This document shows, piece after piece, positions 20,505 through 30,814 of a stretch of 64,000 nt of DNA. The stretch is from Yponomeuta sedellus. Its lineage: Eukaryota > Arthropoda > Insecta > Lepidoptera > Yponomeutidae. Location of the stretch: assembly GCA_934045075.1 (NCBI GenBank), contig OW203749.1, positions 5,112,804 through 5,176,803 of the forward strand, written 5' to 3'. The notes under the pieces are model-generated. The model saw only the letters and a list, made by a program, of their open reading frames with translations, did no database searches and was not told the origin of the DNA. The translations under genes were made by a program, and so were the position numbers. Numbering within the stretch: position 1 is the stretch's first letter; the number at the start of each line of letters is the position of its first letter.

Positions 20505-20919
20505 ATATAGTCAATAGACGTAGCTTTATTTATGTCAATTAATTCGCCTTGTGCGATAGAACTAGCTCCAATGACCATGATGTGATCAAACTTTACCAAT
20601 TTCTGTAAAATCACTTATGAAAGTAATGTAACATTTTGGTATGGACCTCCACAATTAAGGTAAAGGTACAGAGATTAGGGAAAAACCCGCCAGTAACACG
20701 ACTACACAATAACATTAGCGGGTGATAAAAATGCAGTTGTGTGCAAGGAATCGAGATCGCAAATAACGCATCCGGTATATTATCGACGGATAATAATGCG
20801 CCTATGTGGAAGAGCCTTTTTAGTTCCTGTGACGGAACCGGAAACTACAGATATGTCTATGGTGGGCCTTTTGATTTTTTTTTTAACTGGTGCATTCATA
20901 TACTTTTGCTACATGATGT

Positions 20920-21401
20920 GGTGTTTGTCCACCGCCGCCGTCACCGTCACGTCACCGAGAACGATATTATTTCGGGCCGAGTTTAAAATGACGTGACGGC
21001 GATCGTTTGTCCACCGCGACCGATGGTTTAGTTTGTTCCAACTGTTCCAAACATTCTTTACTTTCTATAACTTCTATTAATGAATAAATATCATACCCAT
21101 TTAAATTTTTTGGCCATTTTTACAAAATAATAACTGAGCTCGTGTACGGTGCGACGGCGACGGCAGTGAGTGGATAAGTTCATACGAGTTTTGTATTGCC
21201 GGCACATCGGCCCGTCAAAATCTCGGTCCACGTTTTAGCGGTCACGCCGATCTACTCGCAATTTCGGCGGCGGGGATGACGGCGCTCGGGTGACGGATGT
21301 GCGGTGGCCACGCGGCTTAAGTAAATGTATGTACCGCTACTTCGGTGCCGTCATCTCGTTCTCGGTGACGTGACGGTGACGGCGGCAGTGGACAAACAGC
21401 C
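20920..21401. mobile_element. G+C-rich MITE with about 42-bp terminal inverted repeats
   Basis: The left end GTTTGTCCACCGCCGCCGTC..GTCACCGAGAACGA and the right end TCGTTCTCGGTGACGTGACG..GTGGACAAAC mirror each other with one mismatch. The inside is full of CGGTGACG-type motifs. No transposase frame. Flanking duplication not clear. Confidence 0.85.
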
Positions 21402-21659
21402 TTTAGGGTTGGATAGTTATTACGATTTCGGTCGTAAAAAAGTCAATTTTGCTAATCCTGCAACGTTACTTAGTTTATGATTGAGAAAATTCGGTTCTGA
21501 AAAATAATAATTTGGAACTAACTTTTCTTTAGTCCATAAAACAGAATTGAATTGAATTGAACTTTTCTTCATTTCCTTCCTAGAGGAAAACAAATATACA
21601 TACATCAAGCCCTCACACCACATTTATCAAAAGTTTAATAATAGATAATAAATTAAAGT

Positions 21660-21912
21660 TAGGTAATCTGCTGTGTGGTGTCGGCCTAGAGAATAGCACC
21701 TACCCAAATTCATCCCGCGGGTGTTGTAAAAGGCGACTATGGGACACAAACCGGGGGGTGGGCAGAAGCGCCCCCTGTAGTGCAATTCCACCAAACTGCG
21801 ATCCCCAACCCGCATGCCCAGCGTGGGGATTAAGGGCATTACCCCCCAATGATGGCAAAACCTTGCGCTATGGAGCGCTCATTAGGGGAGGGCTATGTCC
21901 AGCAGTGAAGAA
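21660..21912 (+). mobile_element. LINE 3' fragment with (GAA)n tail
   Basis: The end is GCGCTCATTAGGGGAGGGCT followed by ATGTCCAGCAGTG and GAAGAAGAA. The upstream part (GCACCTACCCAAATTCATCC) adds more of the 3' UTR than the other copies. Confidence 0.7.
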
Positions 21913-21969
21913 GAAGAATCAGTAAATTAAATACTTATAAATATATCAATAGGTACTAAGATAAATGAT

Positions 21970-22169
21970 TGTAGACTTTTAGTCCGGATTTACTTACGGG
22001 TGTTGTTATATCGGAAAAGTCCGACCAGGTTTCGCTCCGATTCGCAGATTAAGCTCTGCGAATCGGAGCGAAACCTGGTCGGACTTTTCCGATATAACAA
22101 CACCCGTAAGTAAATCCGGACTAAAAGTCTACAATGTGTTGTGCTTACGAAAGTTTTAGTTAAAAAAAA
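21970..22169 (+). mobile_element. Poly(A)-tailed foldback retroelement, 12-bp TSD
   Basis: AAGATAAATGAT flanks it exactly (21958-21969 and 22170-22181). The body is a near-perfect inverted repeat of about 80 bp per arm (TGTAGACTTTTAGTCCGGAT.. to the mirrored end near 22133) with a loop ATTAAGCT. A unique tail TGTTGTGCTTACGAAAGTTT follows and ends in A10. Confidence 0.9.
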
Positions 22170-22387
22170 AAGATAAATGATGTATTTTTATTACCTGGAA
22201 TATAGTGTTATACAAGGCTGGTTGCTCTTGTGACCTGATTCTTTTTTAATGTTTTTCTGGTAAATAGCAACAATCAGATTACTGTGTTAAAAAACGCCCG
22301 TTTTAGCAAATACTTCCTTACGGTGAAAAATTTCGTTTCCACTAAAGATTGGTCGTTGCATCTAGGTAATGAAATGATTTATACAGA

Positions 22388-22597
22388 TTATATACTATTT
22401 TTATTTTTAATGCACTAACCCGTGCTAAGGACAATTTTAAAAACCTATTTAGAGGCAAAAAATTCCACCCTTGCCGGGATTCGAACCCGCGACCTCTGGC
22501 TATCCGTGCCAGCGCTCTATCCAACTGAGCTAATGGGCGACTCACCGGCATCCGTGAAATTTCGAACCTCTTTACACTATTCTCTGTATTACGTACA
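22388..22597 (-). mobile_element. tRNA-related SINE, 12-bp TSD
   Basis: GATTTATACAGA flanks the insertion (22376-22387 and 22598-22609). It is a single, unfolded reverse copy from the 3' end (reverse of TTAAAAATAAAAATAG) to CTGTACGTAATACAG. Confidence 0.9.
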
Positions 22598-22609
22598 GAT
22601 TTATACAGA

Positions 22610-23228
22610 GTTCAGTGGCATCTTCACTCACACTAGTCACACTAGAAGGGTGAAGGGACGCTGTCTTAGATGGAGTAGGCTTGCCCAGCACCTAACCATC
22701 CTGACAGCTTAGTCGGCCTAGCCTACAACATCAGCCCTCGTATTACGTAGCATTCCACTCGAGTTGTCTAAATGCTTCACCATTGATTGGTTATTTCAAG
22801 CGATGAGTTGAGCGATGAAGTGAGAAGCGATGAGAACACCACAAAAACTCAGGTTTTTTCACGATGATTTCTGCTAGTAAATGTTATGTTTTGTATTTAT
22901 GTAAGTATATTGCAGATATTTAAAGCATTGTATTCTACAGTCTATTTATCCTTACTTGTCCAATTATGTAAACAAGATTCTAACCTCAAAATTGATATTT
23001 AATGCCAAATCTAGACATTTTCTTGCAAGTTCGTGAACTTCTATCTAGCTACAGACCCGGTAATTCGGAAACGGTAATTCCTCGGTACACTCTTATAGAG
23101 TGGTGGTCATAATGCTGCTATTACGTTTAACATCTGTCGCACATTCCAGCATTTTTAATTACAGTAGAAAAACTAAAGTATACCTAGTTTTGATAACTGT
23201 GGTCTAAGGCTTTACTTTATAATTAAAT
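22610..23228. other. Intergenic or repeat-derived, no gene seen
   Basis: A stretch CACACTAGAAGGGTGAAGGG near 22640 resembles the repeat around 28600 and 59790. Nothing else was recognised. Confidence 0.3.
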
Positions 23229-23589
23229 ATAGCTGACCCAGCGAACTTCGTACCGCCTAACAGACGATTCTTTGTTTTTTTTTTCTCTTAATTATGAACC
23301 ATCCTTAGGTATGCTGCAAAGAATATTCTAAATAAGAATTAGCGAAATCGGTTCAGCTGCTCCCGAGATTTGCGCTTACCAACACATTCTGCGATTAATT
23401 TTTATATTATAGACCAGCTGACCCAGCGAACTTCGTACCGCCCGACAGTCGATTCTTAATTTTTCCCTCCGTAAGAACCATCCTCGTATTTCAAGGAATA
23501 TTCTAAAAAATTAATAAGCAAAATCGGTTCAGCTGCTCTCGAGATTTGCGCTTACCAACACATTCAGCGATTAATTTTTATGTTATAGT
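23229..23589 (-). mobile_element. Two tandem Helitron-like units, reversed
   Basis: Two units (about 23229-23413 and 23414-23589) read in reverse as ATAATATAAAAATTAATCGC..GGTACGAAGTTCGCTGGGTC+AGCT. They belong to the family described at 38130-38839, with decayed CTAG ends. Confidence 0.7.
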
Positions 23590-24344
23590 TAACTATAATT
23601 AGACCGATAAGCGACCGCGAACTGTACAACATTCTTAGATTTAAGAATAAGAATTGACGAACTCTGTGGCCCCGCATCTGCCTACCATGCAAGAGAACTC
23701 TGGTTTGAACCTCGGCTGGGGACAAAAACAACTCCAGGGGCGTTATTATGTATGTATCCACTGAGTTGAGTGACGTCGATTTTTACTTTTTTAAGCTACT
23801 CCGGCTGTCAATATACATATTATTGACACTTAGGTAGGAGTCGTATAAATGCTTCACTCGATAGAGTGGAATGCTATGTAATAGGAGGGCAGGTCATGTT
23901 TGTGAGGGCGCTGTTTCTGTTTCCCACGACACAGGCTATCCTAGTGTGGGACCAGAAGCAATGTGCCTGTGTGTAAATGTGTTATGTAATTGTAATGCTT
24001 ATTTTTTTCTGGCTGTGCAATAAAGTGTTCTCTATATATTATTTATCTATCTTAATTACGGACATTATTATTTATTGTTATTCTAAACCATTTCTTAACA
24101 TTTTATCAAATTTCTGTCGTGTCAGGGACCACCCAGTTGGTTTATTGGTAATATACAGATGATACTAAGATTATTCTTTCCGTAGAATTCTGACAGCTAC
24201 AATTTCTTGACTTCTGTAGGTAGGTACACGGATGGTGGGTAGGTAACATAAGATAATATCTAGCATTTTATTTCTTATTTAAAACGATTCAAATATTTCC
24301 CTTTTTCTGTGGAGAGCTTTTTTAATAATAATAACTTCCAAACA

Positions 24345-24560
24345 ATTGATGCAAGTGATACAAATTACTTCAGCCAGATGTCGCTGCCTGTACGTATTAC
24401 AGAGAGTATTGTAAAGAGGTGCGAAATTTCACTGATACCGGGTAGTCGCCCATTAGATCAGGTGGGAGAGCGCTGGCACGGTTAGCCAGAGGTCACGGGT
24501 TCGAGTCCCGGCATGGGTGGAATTTATAGCCTCTAAATAGGTTTTTAGAGGCTAATATAT
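24345..24560 (+). mobile_element. tRNA-related SINE, diverged
   Basis: A forward copy with changes in both promoter boxes (TTAGATCAGGTGGGAGAGCG; GGGTTCGAGTCCCGGC). It ends in TAGCCTCTAAATAGG followed by a partial repeat AGAGGCTA. Confidence 0.75.
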
Positions 24561-24564
24561 ATCG

Positions 24565-24665
24565 ATATCGTAGCCGCCGCTGGGGTTACATGGACGCGCT
24601 TAGCAAAAGATAGAGGAGAATGGAATACGATGGAGGAGGCCTTCGTCCAGAAATGGACAACCCCA
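24565..24665 (+). mobile_element. LINE coding-end relic
   Basis: ATGGACGCGCTTAGCAAAAG followed by ATAGAGGAGAATGGAATACG and GAGGAGGCCTTCGTCCAG resembles the 'Dr.rWr.meeaFv' end of LINE ORF2. Very short. Confidence 0.4.
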
Positions 24666-24731
24666 AAATAATTACCTAATCATTATGCATGAATTCTAAA
24701 TTTATAAAATTAATAAAACTACTATATTATT

Positions 24732-24957
24732 ACACTATTTTTATTTTTAATGCACTAACCCGTGCTAAGGAACAAATTTAAAAACCTATTTAGAGGCTAA
24801 AAATTTCACCCATGCCGGGATTCGAACCCGCAACCTCTGGCTATCCGTACCAGCGCTCTACCAATTGAGCAATTGAGTATCTGGTACGGATAGCCAGAGG
24901 TTGCGGGTTCGAATCCCGGCATGGGTGAAATTTTTAGCCTCTAAATAGGTTTTTAAA
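24732..24957. mobile_element. Palindromic tRNA-related SINE, 12-bp TSD
   Basis: TACTATATTATT flanks it exactly (24720-24731 and 24958-24969). The left arm is the reversed SINE 3' half, the right arm the forward one. The two match perfectly over about 75 bp, from TAAAAACCTATTTAGAGGCT to the anticodon-stem CTGGTACGGATAGCCAG. Both arms hold the B-box-like GGTTCGAATCCC. Confidence 0.95.
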
Positions 24958-24969
24958 TACTATATTATT

Positions 24970-25794
24970 TTTACAAATCAATCAAATTATTAAATTAGAT
25001 AAATTTTATTTAATGCACGTATTTTGTGTAATATACTTTTAACAGTTGTACACTCGTAAGTGTGAATTTTTGTTAATAGTAGACATTGTTTTTATATTAT
25101 ATGAAATCTAACCATTGAATTTGAAGTAAAATTCAATGATCTAACTACATAATTCTAAATATCTAAGAATCAAAAATGTTATTTTAGATTTATCTGTTTT
25201 GGGAAATAAAAGGCTTTTATTATTATTATTAAAAATAGGTTTTTAATAATTACTTCCAAACAAGTTCACACAACACAATCAGTTAGCAGCAACACTTATG
25301 AAATGACAGAATTCTACGGAACAAAAAATCAGAGTTTAAACGTAAATAAATACAGGATTATTTGATCGCTCTATAAATAATTTAATGAAATATATTGTCC
25401 AACGTATAATAGCTCAGTATTATCGGTGGAAATACAATTAGAAATTATTTAGGAATTAAAATATAATTTACAATGATTCAATGGGTGCGCGATGGCGGAG
25501 GTCCACAGAGCAAGAGAGAGAAAAGACAATCACAGATTACTGAAAACTGGCAACACAAAGGTGCATATTCGTACATATTAGATTTAAAGCCTACCATTCA
25601 CTAAGAACACTCGATTAATTAGATATTATTTCACAATTATGGCTCCGCGGCCCACTTTCAGAGATCCCCATCTCTCAGGGACTAACAGTGGTCCGCGGAC
25701 CACTGCAAGATCCACTGTTCAACACGTCTTTGATTGAGAGAATTAGCTGCTAAGATTATTCAGAAAGAAGTCTCTTTGTCGACAAAGGATCACT
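24970..25794. other. AT-rich intergenic, no gene seen
   Basis: A TTATTATTATTA run near 25220 follows a 'gggaaataaaaggctttta' stretch that may be a LINE 3' end. GTGGTCCGCGGACCAC near 25690 is a perfect 16-bp palindrome. Nothing coding. Confidence 0.3.
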
Positions 25795-26089
25795 TCACAC
25801 TAATATTATAAAGGCGAAAGTTTTTGAGTGTGTATGTTTGTTACTTCTTTCTAAATCCCGTATGGGATTAGCTGACAGCCTGGACTAACACATAGACAAG
25901 GTTGTCTGGAAGAGATCGCTTTTAGCGATAAGACCGCCAATCGTATACGGCAATAGCTTAGATGTGTAAGCCTTTTTATGTATTTTGTTTTCTGGTGTGT
26001 ACAATAAAGAGTTCTAATCTAATCTGAAGCTACGTTACATTCCTGTGGGAAAATCGGTAAACAGCGGGTAAAATCGCGGGGCGAGCTAG
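25795..26089 (+). mobile_element. Helitron-like element with an inserted LINE/SINE tail
   Basis: It starts TCACACTAATATTATAAAGG and ends GGGGCGAGCTAG before T, fitting TC..CTAG termini. About 25905-26035 is foreign: GGTTGTCTGGAAGAGATCGC..ACAATAAAGAGTTCTAATCT, the retroposon tail also found at 30338-30455 and 57088-57208. Confidence 0.6.
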
Positions 26090-26094
26090 TGTGA

Positions 26095-26540
26095 GTCAAA
26101 ATCGCTGTGAATAGAAATTATTATTATTAATACGTCTATTGCACATAAGTAAAAAAAAATACAATGGCAATGTGGCGGACTTAATGCTATAAGCATTTTC
26201 TACCAGTCAACCACAGAAGCAAATTGCTATGTAAACGAACGAAGTGAAAACGTGATAGTTTATCCTTATTTACTCGATGTTCTTTTGACGAAATTCACTG
26301 AAGATTACGTCATTAAGATTACAGAAATTAAATTCACGTTTAGTGCTTAGTGCATATCTTAATTTAAATATTGATTTAGAGCAAAATGCAATAAGCTTTG
26401 TTTACAAAGTTCCTAATTTCAAAAGAAATACAGTTTACATTTATTGCCAAAAACACAAATTACCATAAGAACATTGTCATTGACAATGCTATTGACATAA
26501 CATTGCATAATTAAAAAGGTTTTTATATTTTTTTATGAAG
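26095..26540. other. Intergenic, no gene seen
   Basis: AT-rich with no repeat family recognised, apart from a TTGTCATTGACAATG palindrome near 26474. Confidence 0.3.
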
Positions 26541-26544
26541 CATA

Positions 26545-26604
26545 TAAACGTCCCACTGCAGGGCACAAGCCTTCTCTCAGAGAGAGAGTATGGCCTAAAT
26601 TACC
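26545..26604 (-). repeat. LINE tail fragment beside a minisatellite
   Basis: CGTCCCACTGCAGGGCACAA followed by GCCTTCTCTC resembles the widespread lepidopteran LINE 3' module. A similar fragment is at 48090-48120. Confidence 0.5.
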
Positions 26605-26607
26605 ACG

Positions 26608-26915
26608 TTTCGTGATCAAGTATTTCGTGATCAAGTATTTAGAGGATTTCGTGATCAAGTAGATAGATGATTTCGTGATCAAGTATTTAGATGATTTCGT
26701 GATCAAGTATTTAAATGATTTCGTGATCAAGTAGATAGATGATTTCGTGATCAAGTAGATAGATGATTTCGTGATCAAGTATTTAGATGATTTCGTGATC
26801 AAGTATTTAGATGATTTCGTGATCAAGTATTTGGATGATTTCGTGATCAAGTATTTAGATGATTTCGCGATCAAGTGTTTAGATGATTTCGTGATCAAGT
26901 ATTCAGGTGATCAAG
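26608..26915. repeat. 24-bp minisatellite, about 12 copies
   Basis: The unit is TTCGTGATCAAGTATTTAGA+TGAT with variants (GTAGATAGA, GTATTTAAA). Since 24 is a multiple of three it stays open on both strands, reading ITKSSKYL on minus and IKYLDDFV on plus. No start, splice or partner exon supports a gene. Confidence 0.95.
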
Positions 26916-27004
26916 TTGGTAGATCAATTACCACGAAGCGCTCGTGGCCTAGAGAGGAGAGGAGCGTTTTAAATGAATCCTGTTTTCATTAACAGCACAG
27001 AAGA

Positions 27005-27245
27005 TTATACTATTTGTATAATCTTAGAGGCTAAAAATTCCACCCATGCCGGGATTCCAACCCGCGACCTCTGGCTATCCGTGCCAGCGCTCTTTCCAAC
27101 TGAGCTAATGGGCGACTCACCGGCATCAGTGAAATTTCGAACCTCTTTACAATATTCTCTGTATCACGTACAGGCAGCGACATCTCGCTGAAGTAATTTG
27201 CATCACTTGCAGCCCCGAGTACCAACTTTGCAGTTAGCATTCTTT
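27005..27245 (-). mobile_element. tRNA-related SINE, long copy
   Basis: A reverse copy from TTAGAGGCTAAAAATTCCAC to beyond AACTTTGCAGTTAGCAT, so it retains the 5' region (GATGTCGCTGCCTG.., GGGGCTGCAAGTGATG) missing from shorter copies. Confidence 0.8.
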
Positions 27246-27490
27246 GTTACTTTGCGTATTATATCCCTTTACCACAAAATATATAAACTGCATTTGAGGA
27301 GCGTTTTAAAGGAATCCTGTTTTTATAAACAACACCGAAGATATATCGTGGGACGTCTTTGGCGACCTCGCCCTTAATTCCTTTACCCTGAAGCGCTTCA
27401 CGGCGCAAACTAGTGCCACCAATGGACAAAAATCATATCTTTTTTTACAACGAGTCTTTGGAAATGGCGATCATCATAAATAAGGTCTTA

Positions 27491-27628
27491 CCCCCTTATT
27501 CATAATAGTCTGCTAACTTAAAGCATTGCTAATTCTCGCTCTGTCTTATTCTATTGACCTAAGTCAGAATGAAAAAGAACACTCTTTAGCAGCTGTTTTA
27601 AGTTAGCGGACCATTATGAATAAGGGGG
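27491..27628. mobile_element. Short MITE, about 32-bp terminal inverted repeats
   Basis: CCCCCTTATTCATAATAGTC..GCTAACTTAAA at the left mirrors TTTTAAGTTAGCGGACCATTATGAATAAGGGGG at the right with two mismatches. TTA occurs just outside both ends. Confidence 0.85.
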
Positions 27629-27630
27629 TT

Positions 27631-27971
27631 AGGGACCATCCATAAATTACGTCGCATGTTAAGGGGGAGGGAGGGGTCGACGAATTGTGACATTGTGTGA
27701 CTGGGAGTGGGAGGGGACCTAAGTTTCGTGACGTCACATTTCCAAAACTACGTGTTAAAACACGAACTTTCCACTATTCACGAGATAGGTACTCAATACA
27801 TTTGCAACTCTTGATATAAAACTAATTGCGGAACTGATAAAATTGCAAAATATGTGACGTCGCACTAGGGAGGGGAGGGGGGGTCTCACAAATGTGACCA
27901 GTTGTGACAAGGACGGGGGAGGGGTCAAAAAATCACGAAGTTCCTGTGAAGTGCTTTATGGATGGCCCCTT
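27631..27971. mobile_element. MITE with 'gggaccatccataaa' ends
   Basis: The left GGGACCATCCATAAATTACG mirrors the right CTTTATGGATGGCCCC. The inside has GTGACGTC motifs and G-rich runs (GGGAGGGGAGGGGGGG). It abuts the previous MITE. No ORF. Confidence 0.7.
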
Positions 27972-28209
27972 ATAAGCATTTAACGGTGCAAACCTCTACA
28001 CCATTTTTTATATTTCTTTTTCTATCACTTTCAAATATTTAAAATTATGTCACACATTTTTCGATTCCCCTCATGATTACCTACCGCTTTACATCTTGAC
28101 TAGATCTGACTATTTTACCTGCTTATCCGTTTTTATCCAGTTTTCTGTTTTTATTATATTATAAACTAAATGATGATGATTGGCCTTTTTGCATCTACGT
28201 AATGAGATG

Positions 28210-28568
28210 CGCTCGTGGCCTAGGCGAACCGAGTGATTGGAATCAATTACTCGGTTAAGCAACAACAGGCGTGGTCAGGTATGGGATGGGTGAGCGTCCC
28301 GTGACTACCGCTAGTGGCATTTTTCCGAGCGCTTCCGTGCTTCGCAAGGCACGTTAAGCCGTTGGTGCCGGCTGTCATAATAATGGCAGTCGTTAAGCCA
28401 TGTCAGAGGCCTTATGGGCGGCTTGATAACTTCTGACAGTAAGGCCCGCCACTGTCTTACAATCCTCCACCAACCCGGACTTGGCCCCCGTGGTGGAGTA
28501 TGGCCTAACCTTCCTGCGATGCAGGAAGAGACCCGTGCCCCAGCAGTGGGGACATACAAGGGTTGATA
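28210..28568 (+). mobile_element. 5S-derived SINE, full length, 13-bp TSD (type copy)
   Basis: ACGTAATGAGATG flanks it exactly (28197-28209 and 28569-28581). It defines the element: head CGCTCGTGGCCTAGGCGAAC, then ATCAATTACTCGGTTAAGCA, ACAACAGGCGTGGTCAGGTA, GGGATGGGTGAGCGTCCCGT, a middle with a GCCGGCTGTCAT/ATGGCAG fold, and a tail ending CATACAAGGGTTGAT. The head follows metazoan 5S rRNA through its internal promoter (TTAAGCA.., GGATGGGTGAC.G). So it is a pol III-type SINE with a 5S head. The final part resembles LINE 3' ends of Lepidoptera, presumably recognised by a partner LINE. Confidence 0.9.
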
Positions 28569-28927
28569 ACGTAATGAGATGAATTATACAGCGTCCAGTC
28601 CTCACTACCACTAGATGGGTGAAGGGACCACTCCGACGCTGATATAAACTAAATAAAACAGTATAAATAAACCACAAAGTTAAGACGTTCCAGTTTTATT
28701 ATTTATAAAAGTTTCACAACACTACCAGCATAACAAGTATAATAATCGGATAGGGAATTTTATGCAGATTCTAGTGATATATTACACTTATTGAATAATT
28801 ACGTAGTACTTTCTCTAATTTGAGAAACGCGGAACTGCGTCCACATAAAATATGCAAAATGGAAGTGCGTAATGGCCTACTTCACCCCTTCCGGGGCCCG
28901 ATCACGTCAAGGGTTAATAAATATAGT

Positions 28928-29142
28928 ACAGTCTGTTAGCTTTTAGAATATACCTCGGGCTCTAGAGTAGGCTTCGGTTTTCGTCGAAAGCACACGAGTG
29001 TAATACTACGTCCTGCTCTGTGTAAAAGTTTTCTTCACTATTTTGAAAAGTTATGTGAAGTGTCATATTAGTTTCTATTACACGAATACATCCGATTCTA
29101 TCCGATAGTAGCCGAGGTATATTCTAAAAGCTAACAGACTGT
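28928..29142. mobile_element. MITE with 31-bp perfect terminal inverted repeats
   Basis: ACAGTCTGTTAGCTTTTAGA+ATATACCTCGG at the left is mirrored exactly at 29112-29142. A longer relative truncated on its left lies at 59880-60137. CAGT-type ends recall Tc1/mariner, but a TA duplication is not clear. Confidence 0.85.
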
Positions 29143-29418
29143 TGCTATTTTTACTGACACAATAACCGACCGCGGCCGTTTTTAGCGGAAATCGATTAAA
29201 GTACCAAGTTGTTGATCCTATGTTATAGACTTCAGGTTCTACAATAGTTGTCACTAAAAAAAGAGTACCTATTTCATTTGTTCCGCACTTAGCCTCATAG
29301 TTGGACCAATGTACGTAGCAAGCACTGAGGTACGAAAACACCTCAGACTCAGTTTCCTCACGATGTTGTCCTTCAGAGTTAGCGAGTGGTATTGCTACTA
29401 CGAGTATAACTTCAAAAA

Positions 29419-29517
29419 TGTACATAACAGAGTGCTTAGTGCGAGTTTGACAGATCCAATCGAATAACTTTACAACCGCGTTAATCGAGCATTGAGTAGT
29501 GAGTATGAGCATAGACA
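29419..29517 (-). repeat. Fragment of the 'ttagtgcgagttt' MITE
   Basis: GAGTGCTTAGTGCGAGTTTG followed by ACAGATCCAATCG matches, in reverse, the right end of the element at 39562-39830. A 176-residue frame across this and the neighbouring MITE has no gene-like features. Confidence 0.6.
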
Positions 29518-29854
29518 ATCGTCTATGGTATGAGTTAGCCTTTGGTAACTCAAGAGCCAGATATGATTGGACACACAACTCCCTCCCCGTCAAGTGTGTC
29601 CCATTCATATCCCAGAGATGTCAACTATATCTGGCTCTCTCGCACATACTCTCAACACAGTAGGTACAATAAATATTACCTCTTTCAAATGTTGCGTATG
29701 TGTATTAGATTCATCCACAGAAAATAAATCTATCTTCTTCTCCCGGATGATATTATTTGTATATATTATGTACCTATGTTTATTTTATATTTTATTTATG
29801 TATTGTCTATGGATGTTTATTAAAATTTGCCTTCTTTTCCTAATTATGTCATTA

Positions 29855-30105
29855 GTTGCACCAACCACCCGTCTTTCAGTTCTTTTGTGTTTTCCATCAA
29901 GGGTTGTGTTCGCGCGAGAATCGATCGCGCGACGTAATCATGAATCTGTGGTCATTCACTCATTATTCTGAGTCGTTCCGGTGCCGTCGCTCGTGCCGCT
30001 CGCTCGCTACTAATTTATCCAGCCATCTGCATACACATTCGCACTGTGACATGCGCGCGTGATAAGTGCTCGAATTCTAGTGAAGTGATAGACATTTGGT
30101 GACCA
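29855..30105 (+). mobile_element. Possible LTR fragment
   Basis: A CG-rich block ends GAAGTGATAGACA and is followed by TTTGGTGACCAAGAAACTTT, which looks like the primer-binding region after a BEL/Pao-type LTR. The left LTR end and coding part are missing. Tentative. Confidence 0.3.
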
Positions 30106-30337
30106 AGAAACTTTATCAGCTCAAAGAACAATATATGGACAATATTAGACTATAAGTGAACAGTGCAGGAGTGTTCTCCGTACGCTGGACGCATCAGCTC
30201 ATCCATCACCGCTCATCATCTGCCCAACAGCTAAAGCGGCCATCATCCACCATCACCAAATAAGTCCATTCACTTCACCTCCCATTCCGCTCTCTCAACC
30301 AGCCCATCGTGAGGTAGACCTAGCCGACACTGGCTAA

Positions 30338-30460
30338 CTACCAGGTTGTCTGGAAGAAATTACTTTTAGTAATAAGACCGCCAATTGTACCTTAATCTGT
30401 ATCTTCTTATTTTCTAAATTGTAATTCCTGGTGTGCAATAAAGTATATTCATTTCATTAC
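30338..30460 (+). mobile_element. Retroposon 3' tail ('ggttgtctgg')
   Basis: GGTTGTCTGGAAGAAATTAC..AATAAGACCGCCAATTGTAC..GTGTGCAATAAAGTATATTC and ATTTCATT end. It is shared with 25905-26035 and 57088-57208. Confidence 0.6.
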
Positions 30461-30814
30461 GGTAGTCATCTCCTGCTACTTAATCCAGCTCACACACAAT
30501 GCGCGAGAGCGAGATCGACATCGTCTGACATCGGTTACATTCGGCCGCATTTCTCGTCGTAACGAACGAGCTATTAGAGAAAGTTCACCGAAATATCGTT
30601 TGATCTGGATAAAGTAGGGAATAGCTAGACAAGACTGACTCACCACTTGTGTCTCTTGTTCCCACGCGCACTTTGTTCTTTGGTCGTCGTAAGAGCTAGG
30701 ACACAAGTGGTGAGCGTGATATGATAGAGATATAGTGTGTCTCGGTGAGCAAAGATATGAGATATTAGATAAAGTTTATTATTTCCACAAATAAAACAAC
30801 TCTAAGGAAACACT

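Noticed and set aside
22388..22597. tRNA genes at the many GCTCAGTTGG..GGTTCGAATCCC blocks
   Set aside because: The block recurs about a dozen times with the same non-tRNA flanks and target duplications. The T-arm has an extra base and the anticodon loop (ACGGATA) lacks the usual T before the anticodon. It is a SINE.
26608..26915. CRISPR array
   Set aside because: Units abut without spacers and the genome is an animal's.
26533..26992. Coding gene over the 24-bp repeat
   Set aside because: Open only because the unit is 24 bp; no splice partner or start context.
28210..28568. A functional 5S rRNA gene
   Set aside because: Only the promoter-like part matches, with many changes, and the body continues into a SINE with target duplications.
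29078..29608. 176-residue minus-strand open frame
   Set aside because: It crosses a MITE end (to 29142) and another MITE fragment (29419-29517), with no domain or splice support.
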